The notes under the pieces were generated by a model. That model saw only the letters and a program-made list of their open reading frames with translations. It was not told the origin of the DNA and searched no databases. The position numbers and the translations under genes were made by a program. From Ruegeria atlantica (GTDB taxonomy: Bacteria > Pseudomonadota > Alphaproteobacteria > Rhodobacterales > Rhodobacteraceae): a stretch of 64,000 nt of DNA. How positions within the stretch are numbered: position 1 is the first letter of the stretch; the number at the start of each line of letters is the position of its first letter. Where the stretch lies: NCBI RefSeq assembly GCF_013032005.1, contig NZ_WQBE01000002.1, positions 248,001 through 312,000 on the forward strand. Direction: 5' to 3'. Shown piece by piece: positions 45,548 through 55,800 of this stretch.

Positions 45548-46764
45548 AACGCGGTTTTCGCGCGGTGAATGCCGGTCCAGACCAAACTGCTGACTACAAC
45601 AAAGAACGCAGCGATCCACATAAATTGAGTACCAAGCGTGACGTTGTAGTCGATCAGCACCCCAGTTAGAGCTGGACCAATGGCCGAACCCAGCACCATG
45701 ACCGCGGTCGCCAGTGCCTTGATCGCGCCAATATGGCGAGTGCCGTAAAACTCGGCCCAAAAGGCGCTAGGCAATGTGTTGTTCGCACCGACCGTCAGAG
45801 CCAGAAAGATCAGGCCGATCAGGGCGCCGGTTAGGGTGTTGGTGACCGAGAGAATAGCAAAGCCCACACCGATCGGCAGTTGATAATACGGCATGATCCG
45901 CGCGGTGCCCCATTTATCCAGCGCCCAACCAGCGGCAAACATCGACAGGATCGAAACGCCGGTGAATACAGGGAACAGCGCCACCAGTTGAATATGCGGC
46001 CAGTCCCTGACCTGCGCCAGATGGACCTGATGAAAGAAAAACGCGGTGATGAAGGCAGATGGTGCAAGGATCGCGGGAACCATGAACCAAAACAGCGAAT
46101 TGCGCAGCGCCTCGCTCCGGGTCCAGTGATGATCCTGCATGCCAGTGGCAATGTGATCCCCTGACAGGCTTTGCGGCGTGCGCTCCAGACGCAGCAGACG
46201 CATCAGAACCGGGATACCCAATACCGTCACACCTGCGGCCACCACCCACAACAATCGCCAGTCGAGAAACACCATCGCGGCGACAAAAATCACCGGCAAC
46301 AGCGCCTCTCCGACCGCGTATCCCAGCGAGGCGATCGACAGCGCCTTGCCACGTGTCGCAGTGAACCAGCGCGCCATGGCCACTTGCGCCAGATGGGTGC
46401 TCATCCCCTGCCCGAAAAGGCGCAACAGAAAGATCACGATAGGCAGAAGGAACAGTCTATTGTTCAACGCCATTGAAAGCGCCGCAAGCGTCAAACCAAC
46501 CAGCACCACCGGCCCCAGAACCCGAACACGAAAGATATCGGTCAACCCGCCGGCCCAGATCATCACCACAGCCGCAACGGTGGTACCTAGAGAATAAAGC
46601 CCTCCCCAGGCCCCGTGACTTAGCCCATAAACTGCACGGATTTCACCGGCAAAGACCGAGATGAAAAAGGTCTGCCCAAAGCTGGAAAAAAACGTCAGCA
46701 GAACCCCGGCGCTCAACCAAGAGGCATTTTGAAAAAGAAAATGACGCAATTCAACCCGTGTCAC
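45544..46764 (-). CDS. Major facilitator superfamily transporter
   Basis: A 406-residue protein with about 12 membrane segments typical of MFS antiporters/uniporters; no selective motif identifies the substrate. The start is GTG 46764, overlapping the preceding hydrolase stop (GTGA), so the two genes are co-translated. Confidence 0.82.
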   Translation of the reverse strand: MTRVELRHFLFQNASWLSAGVLLTFFSSFGQTFFISVFAGEIRAVYGLSHGAWGGLYSLGTTVAAVVMIWAGGLTDIFRVRVLGPVVLVGLTLAALSMALNNRLFLLPIVIFLLRLFGQGMSTHLAQVAMARWFTATRGKALSIASLGYAVGEALLPVIFVAAMVFLDWRLLWVVAAGVTVLGIPVLMRLLRLERTPQSLSGDHIATGMQDHHWTRSEALRNSLFWFMVPAILAPSAFITAFFFHQVHLAQVRDWPHIQLVALFPVFTGVSILSMFAAGWALDKWGTARIMPYYQLPIGVGFAILSVTNTLTGALIGLIFLALTVGANNTLPSAFWAEFYGTRHIGAIKALATAVMVLGSAIGPALTGVLIDYNVTLGTQFMWIAAFFVVVSSLVWTGIHRAKTAF

Positions 46765-47858
46765 GGGTTGGACACCTGCGCCTGGCCAGTTTCCGTCAAC
46801 ACGATCCCGGTCGCGCCTGTGGGGTTGCGTTCGCTGGGGGGGACCAGAATGTCGATAGCCGGACGCTCGTCAGGGCCAAATGTATTGTTGACCCGCCGAA
46901 TTGAGTTGAGGATCGCCAGCAAAGCCGGAGATGTAGCAGCAACGAAATGCGAAGATTCGGCATCGCTGTTGAATGCGGTCGTGTCGATCACGTTGATAGG
47001 AAAGTCCTCAAGCGTTTTGATCGAACTGATATTGCCCAGCCGTTCGCCCTCATCCGTGCCTCGCAGACGGGCTGAAATGTTCAGGATTTTGTCCTTTTGC
47101 GAGACCATGACAATGAACGGGTCGGGTGGATTGTCGATCCTGTCCATCTGCGAACGGAACAAATCCACGTCCAGATCAGGAGAGATCAGAACCACACCTT
47201 CGATATTTCTTTTGGCCCAACCCGGTTCCTGCAATTCGGTTTGTCGCATCATCTCCATCGTCAGGGCACTGCCCATGGAATGCGCCACAAGCAGAACCCG
47301 GTTTACGCCCATCGATTTCAATTCACGAATGGTCTGTTCCAAACCGTCGCGGGCAAAAAGCATGCTGTCCAGATCGTAAGCGTACCCATATCCCGTCGCA
47401 CGGCTGGGCCAGGAATACACCAGGATCGATCCGGGCAGACCAATGTCATGCGACAGCTGCGCCGCGCGAAAGATGGTTTCGGTTTGGGTCGAGTTATAGC
47501 CATGCACAAAGATCGTCACTTCGTCCTGCCCACGTAGATGCTGCCGCAGTCCCTGAGGCCCGTTCAATTCGGTCACATCAGCCAGAACGAACTCTTTTTG
47601 CGGGTTGGGATTTGCATAAGAGAACTTCAGGGTTCCCGGCGTGTGTGTTGGCGGTATGGACACGGTGGTTTCCAGAAATTGCAGCTTTTCACTGCGCCTG
47701 AAACCAAATGATCCGTCTGCCTCGCGGGCCCTGGTCGTGCTGGCAAATACGGTTTTCGTCGTTCCTATGGACGCAGCCGACGGCACAATTTCAGAGACCG
47801 TCCTGTCAACACAGGCGCTCAGAGACAAAGACATAAATAGAAAAATCAGGTAGCGCAT
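46761..47858 (-). CDS. DUF900 alpha/beta hydrolase, predicted lipoprotein
   Basis: A 365-residue protein with a lipobox-like signal ending L-S-A-C (about 18). The F-V-H-G-Y-N oxyanion region and the nucleophile elbow A-H-S-M-G-S-A place it in the DUF900 hydrolases; the catalytic His is expected in the second half. The substrate is unknown; an outer-membrane or periplasmic location is likely. I chose the ATG at 47858 rather than a TTG at 47861. Confidence 0.85.
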   Translation of the reverse strand: MRYLIFLFMSLSLSACVDRTVSEIVPSAASIGTTKTVFASTTRAREADGSFGFRRSEKLQFLETTVSIPPTHTPGTLKFSYANPNPQKEFVLADVTELNGPQGLRQHLRGQDEVTIFVHGYNSTQTETIFRAAQLSHDIGLPGSILVYSWPSRATGYGYAYDLDSMLFARDGLEQTIRELKSMGVNRVLLVAHSMGSALTMEMMRQTELQEPGWAKRNIEGVVLISPDLDVDLFRSQMDRIDNPPDPFIVMVSQKDKILNISARLRGTDEGERLGNISSIKTLEDFPINVIDTTAFNSDAESSHFVAATSPALLAILNSIRRVNNTFGPDERPAIDILVPPSERNPTGATGIVLTETGQAQVSNP

Positions 47859-47902
47859 CAAACAGGGTCCTAACGGCCTTTTGCGCTAAGCTATCGAATT
47901 CT

Positions 47903-47928
47903 TGCCCCACGTCCAGCGACATGGGGCA
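47903..47928 (-). terminator. Long hairpin after hslU, possible terminator
   Basis: Arms of 11 bp (one G-U pair) around a 4-nt loop lie between hslU and the hydrolase gene, both on minus. It is stable but has no U tract, so termination may need Rho. Confidence 0.4.
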
Positions 47929-47957
47929 GGATCAGCGGCAATTTCCGGCTGAAGACG

Positions 47958-49289
47958 TTACAGAACGTAACGGCTCAGATCCGTCGACTTGGTCAATTCG
48001 CCCAAGTTTTCGCTGACAAAATCGGCGTTGACGGTGATCTCGGACCCGGCCTTGTCAGGTGCGGTGAACGAAAGCTCCTCGAACACCCGCTCCATCACTG
48101 TGTACAGCCGCCGCGCGCCGATATTTTCGACGCTTTGGTTCACATCCGCTGCGATCTTGGCCAGGGCGGCGATGCCGTCCTTGGTAAAGCTGACAGTGAC
48201 CTCTTCAGTGCCCATCAATGCGGTGTATTGGCGGGTCAGGGCGTTGTCGGTCTCGGTCAGGATGCGAACGAAATCCTCTTCGGTGAGGGCGCGCAATTCT
48301 ACGCGGATCGGCAGTCGGCCCTGCAATTCGGGCAGCAAGTCCGACGGTTTGGCAATGTGGAACGCACCCGAGGCGATGAACAGGATATGGTCGGTTTTCA
48401 CCGCACCATGCTTGGTTGACACGGTGGTGCCCTCAATCAAAGGCAGCAGGTCGCGCTGCACCCCTTCGCGGCTGACATCGCCACCGCGGGCGTCGGACCG
48501 CGCACAGACCTTGTCGATCTCATCCAGGAACACGATGCCGTTCTGTTCCACCGATTCCAGCGCCACCCGGTTGACGGTTTCATCATCCAGTAGCTTGTCG
48601 GCCTCTTCCCCGATCAGCGCATCATAGCTTTCGGCAACGGTCAGACGTTTCTTGACGGTCCGCCCGCCAAACGCTTTGCCGAAGATATCACCCAGATTCA
48701 TCATCCCCATCTGGCCGCCAGGCTGGCCGGGAATGTCAAACATCGGCATTGGGTTCGAGGTGTCGGACAGTTCCAGCTCGATCACCGTATCGTCCAGTTC
48801 GCCGGCTTTCAGTTTCTTGCGGAACATCTCGCGCGTGCCTTCGCGGGCATCGGTACCGGCAATGGCTTCGATCACGCGGTCTTCGGCGGCCTGATGAGCC
48901 TTGGCCTTGACGTCTTCGCGCATGTATTCGCGGGTCTGGATGATGGCGGCATCCGCCAGATCGCGCACGATCTGTTCCACGTCGCGGCCGACATAGCCAA
49001 CCTCGGTAAACTTGGTGGCCTCGACCTTGATAAAGGGCGCGCGGGCCAGTTTGGCCAGACGGCGGCTGATCTCGGTTTTGCCGACACCGGTGGGACCGAT
49101 CATCAGGATGTTCTTGGGATAGACCTCATCCCGGATGTCATCGGTCAGTTGCTTGCGCCGCCAGCGGTTGCGCAGCGCCACGGCCACGGCGCGCTTGGCG
49201 TCTTTCTGCCCGATGATAAAGCGGTCCAGTTCCGAGACGATTTCGCGCGGGGTCAGGTCGGTCACAGGGGCGGTCCTTTCGGTCGGCAT
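47958..49289 (-). CDS. hslU: ATP-dependent protease ATPase subunit HslU
   Basis: A 443-residue AAA+ unfoldase with Walker A GPTGVGKT at 65-72, the Walker B and sensor regions, the I-domain (about 110-240) and the C-terminal tail that docks into HslV. With HslV it degrades misfolded or regulatory proteins. Normally it sits beside hslV in one operon; here an opposed MFS gene separates them. A CTTGAAA at 49427-49433 on the minus strand resembles a heat-shock -35 but has no -10 at the right distance. Confidence 0.95.
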   Translation of the reverse strand: MPTERTAPVTDLTPREIVSELDRFIIGQKDAKRAVAVALRNRWRRKQLTDDIRDEVYPKNILMIGPTGVGKTEISRRLAKLARAPFIKVEATKFTEVGYVGRDVEQIVRDLADAAIIQTREYMREDVKAKAHQAAEDRVIEAIAGTDAREGTREMFRKKLKAGELDDTVIELELSDTSNPMPMFDIPGQPGGQMGMMNLGDIFGKAFGGRTVKKRLTVAESYDALIGEEADKLLDDETVNRVALESVEQNGIVFLDEIDKVCARSDARGGDVSREGVQRDLLPLIEGTTVSTKHGAVKTDHILFIASGAFHIAKPSDLLPELQGRLPIRVELRALTEEDFVRILTETDNALTRQYTALMGTEEVTVSFTKDGIAALAKIAADVNQSVENIGARRLYTVMERVFEELSFTAPDKAGSEITVNADFVSENLGELTKSTDLSRYVL

Positions 49290-49457
49290 GGCTAGTCTTG
49301 GGCTTAGGTAATCACCGCAATCGCGAAAACAACCAAGCCCTTTTCATTGGCAGCGTTGGTTAGCAATGGCCCATCCGGTTTGCAAACGCTTTCCATAGGT
49401 GAAACGCGCGCCCTCTGTTACAGTGATTTCAAGGTGTTGACGGTCAGGAGTGTGAAA

Positions 49458-50699
49458 GTGACGAAAATTGCCAAGATCACCTTGCTGTTCGTGGTGTTTG
49501 TGGACCTGATCGGGCAAGGGCTGGTGTTTCCCATCATCAATTCGCTGATCATGGAGACGAAATCGGGGTTCCTGCCCGAGAGTACGCCCGATGGTCGCCG
49601 CCATCTGTATTACGGGCTGGTGATTGGTTGTTTCTTTTTGTCGTGGTTTCTGGGTGTGGTCTATGTGTCCAAGGTCTCAGATTCCATCGGGCGTAAGAAT
49701 GCGCTGCTGGTCTGTCTTAGCGGGGCACTGGTAGGGTATGCGTTGACCATTGCGGCGCTGTATATGAACAGCTTGCTGTTGCTGATCATAGGCCGATCGA
49801 TCACCGGGTTCACCGCAGGGAACCAGCCCATCGCGCAGGCGGCGATGATTGACGGGAGTACCGACGCGGCGGATCGCGACCGCAACATGGGTTACATCAT
49901 AACCGGTGTCAGCTTTGGCCTTGTCGGCGGCCCAATCATTGGCGCGGTTCTGTCCGATGCCAACCTGCTGGGCAGCTTTGCCACGCTGAAAACCCCGTTC
50001 TATGGCGCATTTATTCTGGTGTTGATCGCCATCGTCCTTGTGCTGACCTTTTTCAAGGACACCCGGACCGAGCGTACGGCTTTTGTGTTCCGCCCGCGGG
50101 ACGTGACCGACAGCCTGATTGCTGTGCGAGAACACCCGATGGTTCTGAAAATCCTGCCAGTCTATGCGCTGTTCATGATCGCCAATGTCACCTTCTATGT
50201 CTTCGTTGATAATTTCCTGACCAGCGCCTGGGGATACGGAGTCATTGGCGGTAGCATGGCGATGGTGGTGATCGGTTTTGCGCTGGCGTTCTCAAGCACC
50301 TTCCTGGTGAAGCCTGCGCAAGAGAGGTTCAGCAAGCACCAGATCATCTACACTTCGCTGGTGGTGATGGTGATTTGCGGGTTCGGTTTTGCCTTCAGCC
50401 CCAGCGGTGTGCTGAGTTACGTGCCGGTCTTCTTCTTCTATTTCTTTTTCGGCGTCTCATACCCAACCCTGTTGGGGCTGTTTTCTTCGGCCGTTGCCGA
50501 GACCGATCAGGGTTGGGTCATGGGTGTGACCACCGCTGTCTTCTGTCTGGCGGGCGGTGTCATGTCTCTGATCGGCGGCGGATTGATGAGCTTTGATATC
50601 CGCCTGCCCTATTACATCGTCATAGCGACGGCCCTGATGGGGCTGGTCGGCATGCACCTGCGCTGGAAAGGAAAAGAGATCAAGGCGCTGTTAGCCTGA
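49458..50699 (+). CDS. Major facilitator superfamily transporter, TetA-like
   Basis: A 413-residue protein with about 12 membrane segments, a G-R-K-N-A-type loop after helix 2 and the G-R-S-I-T-G-F signature of drug/H+ antiporters; substrate unknown. I chose GTG 49458, which has AGGAG at good spacing. It is inserted between hslU and hslV on the opposite strand, and its stop overlaps hslV by 9 bp. Confidence 0.85.
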   Translation: MTKIAKITLLFVVFVDLIGQGLVFPIINSLIMETKSGFLPESTPDGRRHLYYGLVIGCFFLSWFLGVVYVSKVSDSIGRKNALLVCLSGALVGYALTIAALYMNSLLLLIIGRSITGFTAGNQPIAQAAMIDGSTDAADRDRNMGYIITGVSFGLVGGPIIGAVLSDANLLGSFATLKTPFYGAFILVLIAIVLVLTFFKDTRTERTAFVFRPRDVTDSLIAVREHPMVLKILPVYALFMIANVTFYVFVDNFLTSAWGYGVIGGSMAMVVIGFALAFSSTFLVKPAQERFSKHQIIYTSLVVMVICGFGFAFSPSGVLSYVPVFFFYFFFGVSYPTLLGLFSSAVAETDQGWVMGVTTAVFCLAGGVMSLIGGGLMSFDIRLPYYIVIATALMGLVGMHLRWKGKEIKALLA

Positions 50700-51248
50700 G
50701 ATCGTCTCGACCGTCAGGTTGCCGTTGGTATAGACGCAGATATCGGCAGCAATTGCCATTGCCTCGCGCGCCACATCCTCGGCGGGTTTGTCGCTGTCCA
50801 TCATGGCGCGGGCTGCGGCGAGGGCAAAGTTCCCACCCGAGCCGATGGCGGCCACGTTGTGTTCGGGCTCCAGCACATCCCCTGCCCCGGTGATCACCAG
50901 CAGGTCCTTGCCGTCGGTGACGATCAGCATCGCCTCAAGCTTTTGCAGATACTTGTCTGTGCGCCAATCCTTGGCCAGTTCGACCGAGGCGCGCGCCAGC
51001 TGGCCGGGCGTGGCCTCAAGCTTGGCTTCCAGACGCTCCAGCAGGGTGAAGGCATCGGCGGTTGACCCGGCGAAACCGGCGACAACCTCGAAACCGCCGG
51101 GCGACAGGCGGCGCACCTTGCGTGCTGTTCCCTTGATCACGGTTTGGCCCAGGCTGACCTGTCCGTCACCGGCAATCACCACCTGACCGCCCTTTTTGAC
51201 GCCAATGATGGTTGTGCCGTGCCATCCGGGAAAATCGCTATCCGCCAT
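50691..51248 (-). CDS. hslV: HslV peptidase subunit of HslVU protease
   Basis: A 185-residue T1 peptidase. The nucleophile Thr12 lies in W-H-G-T-T-I; the short N-terminal pro-segment before it is typical of alphaproteobacteria. It forms the proteolytic chamber for HslU. I chose the ATG at 51248; six further in-frame codons exist upstream. A sequence resembling a heat-shock promoter lies at 51277-51305. Confidence 0.94.
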   Translation of the reverse strand: MADSDFPGWHGTTIIGVKKGGQVVIAGDGQVSLGQTVIKGTARKVRRLSPGGFEVVAGFAGSTADAFTLLERLEAKLEATPGQLARASVELAKDWRTDKYLQKLEAMLIVTDGKDLLVITGAGDVLEPEHNVAAIGSGGNFALAAARAMMDSDKPAEDVAREAMAIAADICVYTNGNLTVETISG

Positions 51249-51276
51249 AAAAGCCTCCGTTTTCAACTGCCGTCCT

Positions 51277-51305
51277 ATATGGGCCGGACCTGTCCGCAGC
51301 GCAAC
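51277..51305 (-). promoter_or_regulatory. Possible RpoH-type promoter for hslV
   Basis: On the minus strand GTTG, 18 bp and CCCATAT (51277-51283) approximate the alphaproteobacterial heat-shock pattern CTTG-N17/18-CYTATVT, with one mismatch in each half. It lies about 30 bp before the hslV start. Confidence 0.4.
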
Positions 51306-51445
51306 AGGTCACGAACTGCCTAAAAGATATGCAGGAATCGCAATGCGGGGTTACCGGACTAGCAATTGTGAGTCTTAGCCTGACGTCCTACATGAGCCTC
51401 ACAACCGACAACGGGTCGGCTGTTTCACATATAAGGACTGCGCAA

Positions 51446-51640
51446 ATGGCAACCATCGCTAAAACCCATGCGCCGCTCGGAGCAGCTACCATCCTGCACG
51501 TAGTGGACGCGTTCTACGGAACCTATGACAAAGCAATCGCGTGGAATGAATCCCGCAAGACACGCAAGGCCCTGTCGGAGCTGAGCGACGCACAGCTGGA
51601 CGATATCGGCCTGTGCCGCGCGGACATCAGAAACGTCTGA
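51446..51640 (+). CDS. DUF1127 small protein
   Basis: A 64-residue protein. The C-terminal T-R-K-A-L-S-E-L-S-D-A-Q-L-D-D-I-G-L-C-R-A-D-I is the DUF1127 (YjiS-like) motif. Related small proteins in alphaproteobacteria are linked to RNA turnover and phosphate or stress responses; the role here is not known. The ATG follows AAGGA. A strong terminator follows 27 bp downstream, so it is a single-gene transcript. Confidence 0.85.
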   Translation: MATIAKTHAPLGAATILHVVDAFYGTYDKAIAWNESRKTRKALSELSDAQLDDIGLCRADIRNV

Positions 51641-51666
51641 TCCGCGCCCAGTATGAAAAAGAATGC

Positions 51667-51694
51667 AAGCCGCTCATCCGAGCGGCTTTTTCTT
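51667..51694 (+). terminator. Rho-independent terminator after DUF1127 gene
   Basis: Perfect 9-bp stem AAGCCGCTC/GAGCGGCTT with ATCC loop followed by a T-rich tract. Orientation is plus, matching the DUF1127 gene. Confidence 0.9.
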
Positions 51695-51696
51695 TG

Positions 51697-52059
51697 TCAG
51701 GATAGTTTGTACTGGCCGGACAGGCCAGGCAGGTAAGCCTCAACAGCGGCGGTTGCCACGATGTGTTTGGTGCCTGCCTGGGCATCGTCGATATCCAGCC
51801 CACCCTTGACGGCCCGTACCTCGGCCCGCCCACGAGGAAGATCGGCGGCGACAAGATCGCAATCTACTTTGTCCGGGTTCTGCACACCTATGGTGACGCT
51901 CACGCGCATTTCAGTATGGTCCACACCCAGTTTCGAGAACAGCGTGATCGACGAATGATGCAGCGCATCCTGCACCGCCCGGCGTGCTGCCTTAGTGTAA
52001 TCCTGCCCATACAGGTCGTTGCCGGTACCCATTTCCAGAATGATACGTTTTTCGGTCAT
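51697..52059 (-). CDS. Lin0512 family protein, second copy
   Basis: A 120-residue protein of the Lin0512 (TIGR02058-like) family, whose function is unknown. L-E-M-G-T-G-N-D-L, D-A-L-H-H-S-S-I and G-G-L-D-I are shared with the preceding gene. It overlaps that gene by ATGA and was probably made by tandem duplication; the two products may form a heteromer. Confidence 0.82.
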   Translation of the reverse strand: MTEKRIILEMGTGNDLYGQDYTKAARRAVQDALHHSSITLFSKLGVDHTEMRVSVTIGVQNPDKVDCDLVAADLPRGRAEVRAVKGGLDIDDAQAGTKHIVATAAVEAYLPGLSGQYKLS

Positions 52060-52406
52060 GTCACGGGCTCCATATCGAAAGAAACGATGATGGCCGCATT
52101 GGCAATGACTGTCCGACCTTCGGTATGCGGCTTTTCAATATCCAACCCACCTTGAGTGATGGTGATATTGGGCTGTCCATAAGGGAAAATGGCAGTCAAT
52201 GCGTCTCGATCCACCTTTTCGGGCTGCTGAACCCCAATTTCGGCGTCGATGATCATCGCTTCTTTCGGAAAATCGAACAGCTCGGCCATGTTGACCGAAT
52301 TGTGCCATAGTGCATCTTTGATCGCCCGCAGCGCGGCCTCGGTATAATCCTCGCGGCGCAAAGACGTCCCCATGCCGAACTCCACAAGTACACGTGTTTT
52401 TGCCAT
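52056..52406 (-). CDS. Lin0512 family protein, first copy
   Basis: A 116-residue protein, paralogue of the following gene (V-E-F-G-M-G-T-S-L, K-D-A-L-W-H-N-S-V, G-G-L-D-I). The family's biochemical role is not known. It follows the trxA terminator closely, with a ribosome-binding site (GGGAGGA) inside the 15-bp gap, leaving no room for a normal promoter of its own. Confidence 0.82.
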   Translation of the reverse strand: MAKTRVLVEFGMGTSLRREDYTEAALRAIKDALWHNSVNMAELFDFPKEAMIIDAEIGVQQPEKVDRDALTAIFPYGQPNITITQGGLDIEKPHTEGRTVIANAAIIVSFDMEPVT

Positions 52407-52421
52407 CTGATCCTCCCGGCA

Positions 52422-52452
52422 ATAAAAAAGGCGCCCGGTTCAAGGCGCCTTT
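52422..52452 (-). terminator. Rho-independent terminator after trxA
   Basis: On the minus strand a 9-bp stem AAAGGCGCC/GGCGCCTTT with an 8-nt loop is followed by TTTTTTAT. It separates trxA from the Lin0512 pair. Confidence 0.9.
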
Positions 52453-52475
52453 GATGACTTGCTGATCACGTTGGA

Positions 52476-52796
52476 TCAGATGGATTCGTCGATCCAGCTT
52501 TGCAGTGCCGCCTTCGGCGCCGCGCCTGCGCGGTTCGAGACGACCTGACCGTCCTTGAAGATGAACAGCGCCGGAATACCGCGCACGCCCATGGCGGCGG
52601 CAGCGTTCGGGTTGCTGTCTACGTCAACCTTGGCGATTTTCACCTTGTCGCCGTATTCAGCGGCCAGCTCTTCCAGGGCGGGGCCGATCTGCTTACAGGG
52701 GCCACACCATTCGGCCCAGAAATCGACAACAACGGGGATGTCGGAATTCTTAACCTCGGCGTCAAAGGTATCGTCGGTCACGGCTACGGTCGACAT
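52476..52796 (-). CDS. trxA: Thioredoxin
   Basis: A 106-residue thioredoxin with active site WCGPC (Cys31, Cys34) and the cis-Pro G-I-P-A-L-F. It reduces protein disulfides in the cytoplasm with thioredoxin reductase; it could also feed electrons to Msr enzymes. The start at 52796 follows AGGAGA. It ends the minus-strand series from tsaE and is closed by a strong terminator. Confidence 0.95.
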   Translation of the reverse strand: MSTVAVTDDTFDAEVKNSDIPVVVDFWAEWCGPCKQIGPALEELAAEYGDKVKIAKVDVDSNPNAAAAMGVRGIPALFIFKDGQVVSNRAGAAPKAALQSWIDESI

Positions 52797-52856
52797 ATTC
52801 TGTCTCCTGAATGGGGTAAACTCGGGAACAGAACGTAGGGTCGGCACCGCCCAAGG

Positions 52857-55800
52857 TCAAGATATCTGGGTGCGGGTCAATGCATCCGTCACAAGATCGT
52901 GTGGCAACCACATCAGATCGGCTGTACGGGTCCACAGGATCGCCGTGCGAACTTGTCGACCCGGATAGATCTGCGCCAACGCTTGGGCATAGGCCCCCAT
53001 CTGTCGCAACAGACCTTCGGGGCAGGTTGATGGATTGTCGGGAACCGTGGTATTTGATTTGAAATCAATCACCTGCACATCCACCTCGGTCACGATCAGA
53101 CGGTCGATCACTCCATGCATGCGTCGCCCGTTCAGATCGGCGGTCACCGGGACCTCGGCCAGTGTGTTTTTGGCGAACACGAATTTCAGATGGTCAGCCG
53201 CCAGAACGACCTGCGCCTCATCTAGCAGTTCCTGCCGGTCAGGTTGTTGCATATCAGGTAGAACCCGGGCGCAAAGCTGCGGCCAATTCTCTGGCGCAAC
53301 GGATGGTAAGTGTTCCAACAACAAGTGCAGGCGCGTGCCACGCAGTTTGGCGGCCTCCTCATCGTGGCCGGTATCTCCGGGCAACGCTTTGGCCCCACCT
53401 AAATCAGACGGGCTGAGCGTCTCGGGCGCCTGTTCTGGCACGGACGCTGGGGAAAGGAACTGGTTGGGCAACCGCGTCGCGGCAATCTCAGGCTCCACAT
53501 GTTCGACAAGAGGTAACGCGTCCCAATCTGCATGTGACAGACGCAGGGTTTCCGAGCCAGGGACCTGTGCGGCCCCTGCCCGTGCCATCGCAGCCTCGAC
53601 CATCTGGTACCAACTGGTTCCGTCTTTGCCGACATCCCCGGCGGCGCCGACGATTAGCCACTTTTCGGCTCGCGTTAGAGCCACATATAGCAGTCGAAGC
53701 CGTTCATTTTCTTCCCGCGCCCGTGCCTCGGACCGTGCTTGGGCGATCAAAGCTGGCGAGGCATCCGCTGGTACTTTCCACAGCGGTGTGCCCTCTCCCA
53801 CCATGATCTCGGCATCACGCGGGGCTTGTCGCTTGCCGGTATCCGGAAGGATCACGATCGGGGCCTCAAGCCCTTTGGAGCCATGCACCGTCATCACGCG
53901 GATCATGTTGCCGACACCGCTCATCTGCCGCTTGATTTCCAGATCGTCGGTCTGCATCCAGACCAGAAACCCGGTTAAACTGGGAATATCGGTGCGCTCA
54001 TAAGCCAGTGCCTGTGACAGCAATGCGTTGATACCATCCTCGGCCTCGGCCCCCAGTCGGCCCAATAGTTTCCGCCGCCCGTCATGCCGGGTCAGAATGC
54101 GTTCGATCAGGTCATAAGGGCGCAGAAAGTCGATCTGGCCGCGCAGATCGTTGAGGATGCCTAGCGTTTCGGGAAACTCCTCGGCCCGTTGTCGTAAAGC
54201 GGCCCACAGAAACTGTTCCTGCCGCCGATGCGCCAGGTCGAACAATTGTTGTTCACCCCACCCGAACAAAGGCGATTTCAACACTGTGGCCAGTGATAGG
54301 CTGTCCTCGGGCGTGGCCAGAAAGCTCAACAGCGCCGCCAGATCCTTGACCGCTAGTTCCGCGCCCACTTTCAAACGGTCGGCCCCGGCAATGGGTAGAC
54401 CTTCGGCCTTGCAGGCGCGGATGATCTCGGCAAACAGGTCTGAACGGCGTTGGACGAGGATCAGAAAATCCCCCGGTTGCACCTTGCGCCGAACGAAAGT
54501 GCCGGGCCGGTCACCATCCTCGGGGATCGTCTCGCCGGTGTCGATCATGGTCTTGATCGAGCGGGCTACCTGTTCGGCCAGAATGACGGTGTGGTGCCGC
54601 GCACCGGGTCGATCCACCGGATCGGTCCAGTCGCCATCATCATCTTCGTCGACCTTTTCCACCACCGGCCACAAATCAACGCGCCCCGGCAAATCGGCCT
54701 TAAATGCGCGGTGCAGGCTATCCTTGTGAAACCCGGCCTCGGCACGGTTTTCGAACAGGATATCGACCAGTGAGAGGATCGCACTAGAGGATCGGAATGA
54801 GTATTCTAGTGTCGAATCCCACAGTTTAGAGCCTGATTCTTCCAATCTGCGCCCAAATTCCTGCTGCATCCGGTCAAAGGCCTGCGGGTCGGCGCCCTGA
54901 AAGGAATAGATCGACTGTTTCTTGTCGCCGACCACGAAAATAGTCCGCTCGACCCCGGATCGGGCCCCTTCCCCGCTGGTGAATTCCTGAGCCAGCTTTT
55001 CAACAACATCCCATTGATCTGGGCTGGTATCCTGCGCCTCATCCACCAGAATGTGGTCAATGCCGCCATCAAGACGGTACAGCACCCATTCCGCCACGGC
55101 CGGATCGTTAAGCACCTGCCGTGCGCGCAGGATCAGGTCGTCGAAATCCAGCCAGCCGCGCAACAGCTTGCGGCGTTCGTATTCTGGCAAAAAGGCAGCA
55201 GCAAAACGGTGCAGAACATGTGTTTTGCGTGCCGCGACCAGCGCCAGCCGGTGTTCGCGTGCGGCCTCGATCCGAAGCATGAGGGCTTCCAGCTGTGGCA
55301 TATGACCAGCCAACACGCCTTCCCGCAGGGCTTTGGTGGGGAAACTGTTGATCTTGGCGGTAAAAGGCTCTTTGGCCGATTTGCCCGTCAGAAACACGCT
55401 CTCCAACAGCGGCAAGCTGCCAATGCGCGCCTCAGTGAACGCCGCCAGTTTGGCCGCAGCCTTGGCGTTATTGCCGCCACTTTCGGTCAGTGCAGGCAGG
55501 ATCGCGCGGATCAAGTCGACCTCACCACCCAGAAACACGCGGGCCAGCAGGGCGTTTTCGTCGAACCCGTCGGGCAGATCGAAACGTTGCAGCAGATCAG
55601 GCCACTCTATTGGCTGAGAGAAGAGGTTACGTTTATGTGTGACGGCGGCGGTTAGATTGTCAAAGCCGGTATCTGTGACGAAACGGGCGACATCCTCAAT
55701 CAGTGCGGCCTGCGCACCTTCGGCAAAATCTTCGACGATCTCTTCGCGCAATAACGCTGCGGCCCGGTCCTCCATCTCGGAAAACTGAGGACTAACCCCG

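Noticed and set aside
49427..49433. CTTGAAA on the minus strand before hslU, a perfect heat-shock -35
   Set aside because: No matching -10 lies 17-18 bp downstream; the nearest candidate is about 28 bp away.
51421..51428. TGTTTCAC before the DUF1127 gene, a parS half-site
   Set aside because: Only half of the palindrome is present; isolated eight-base matches are common by chance.
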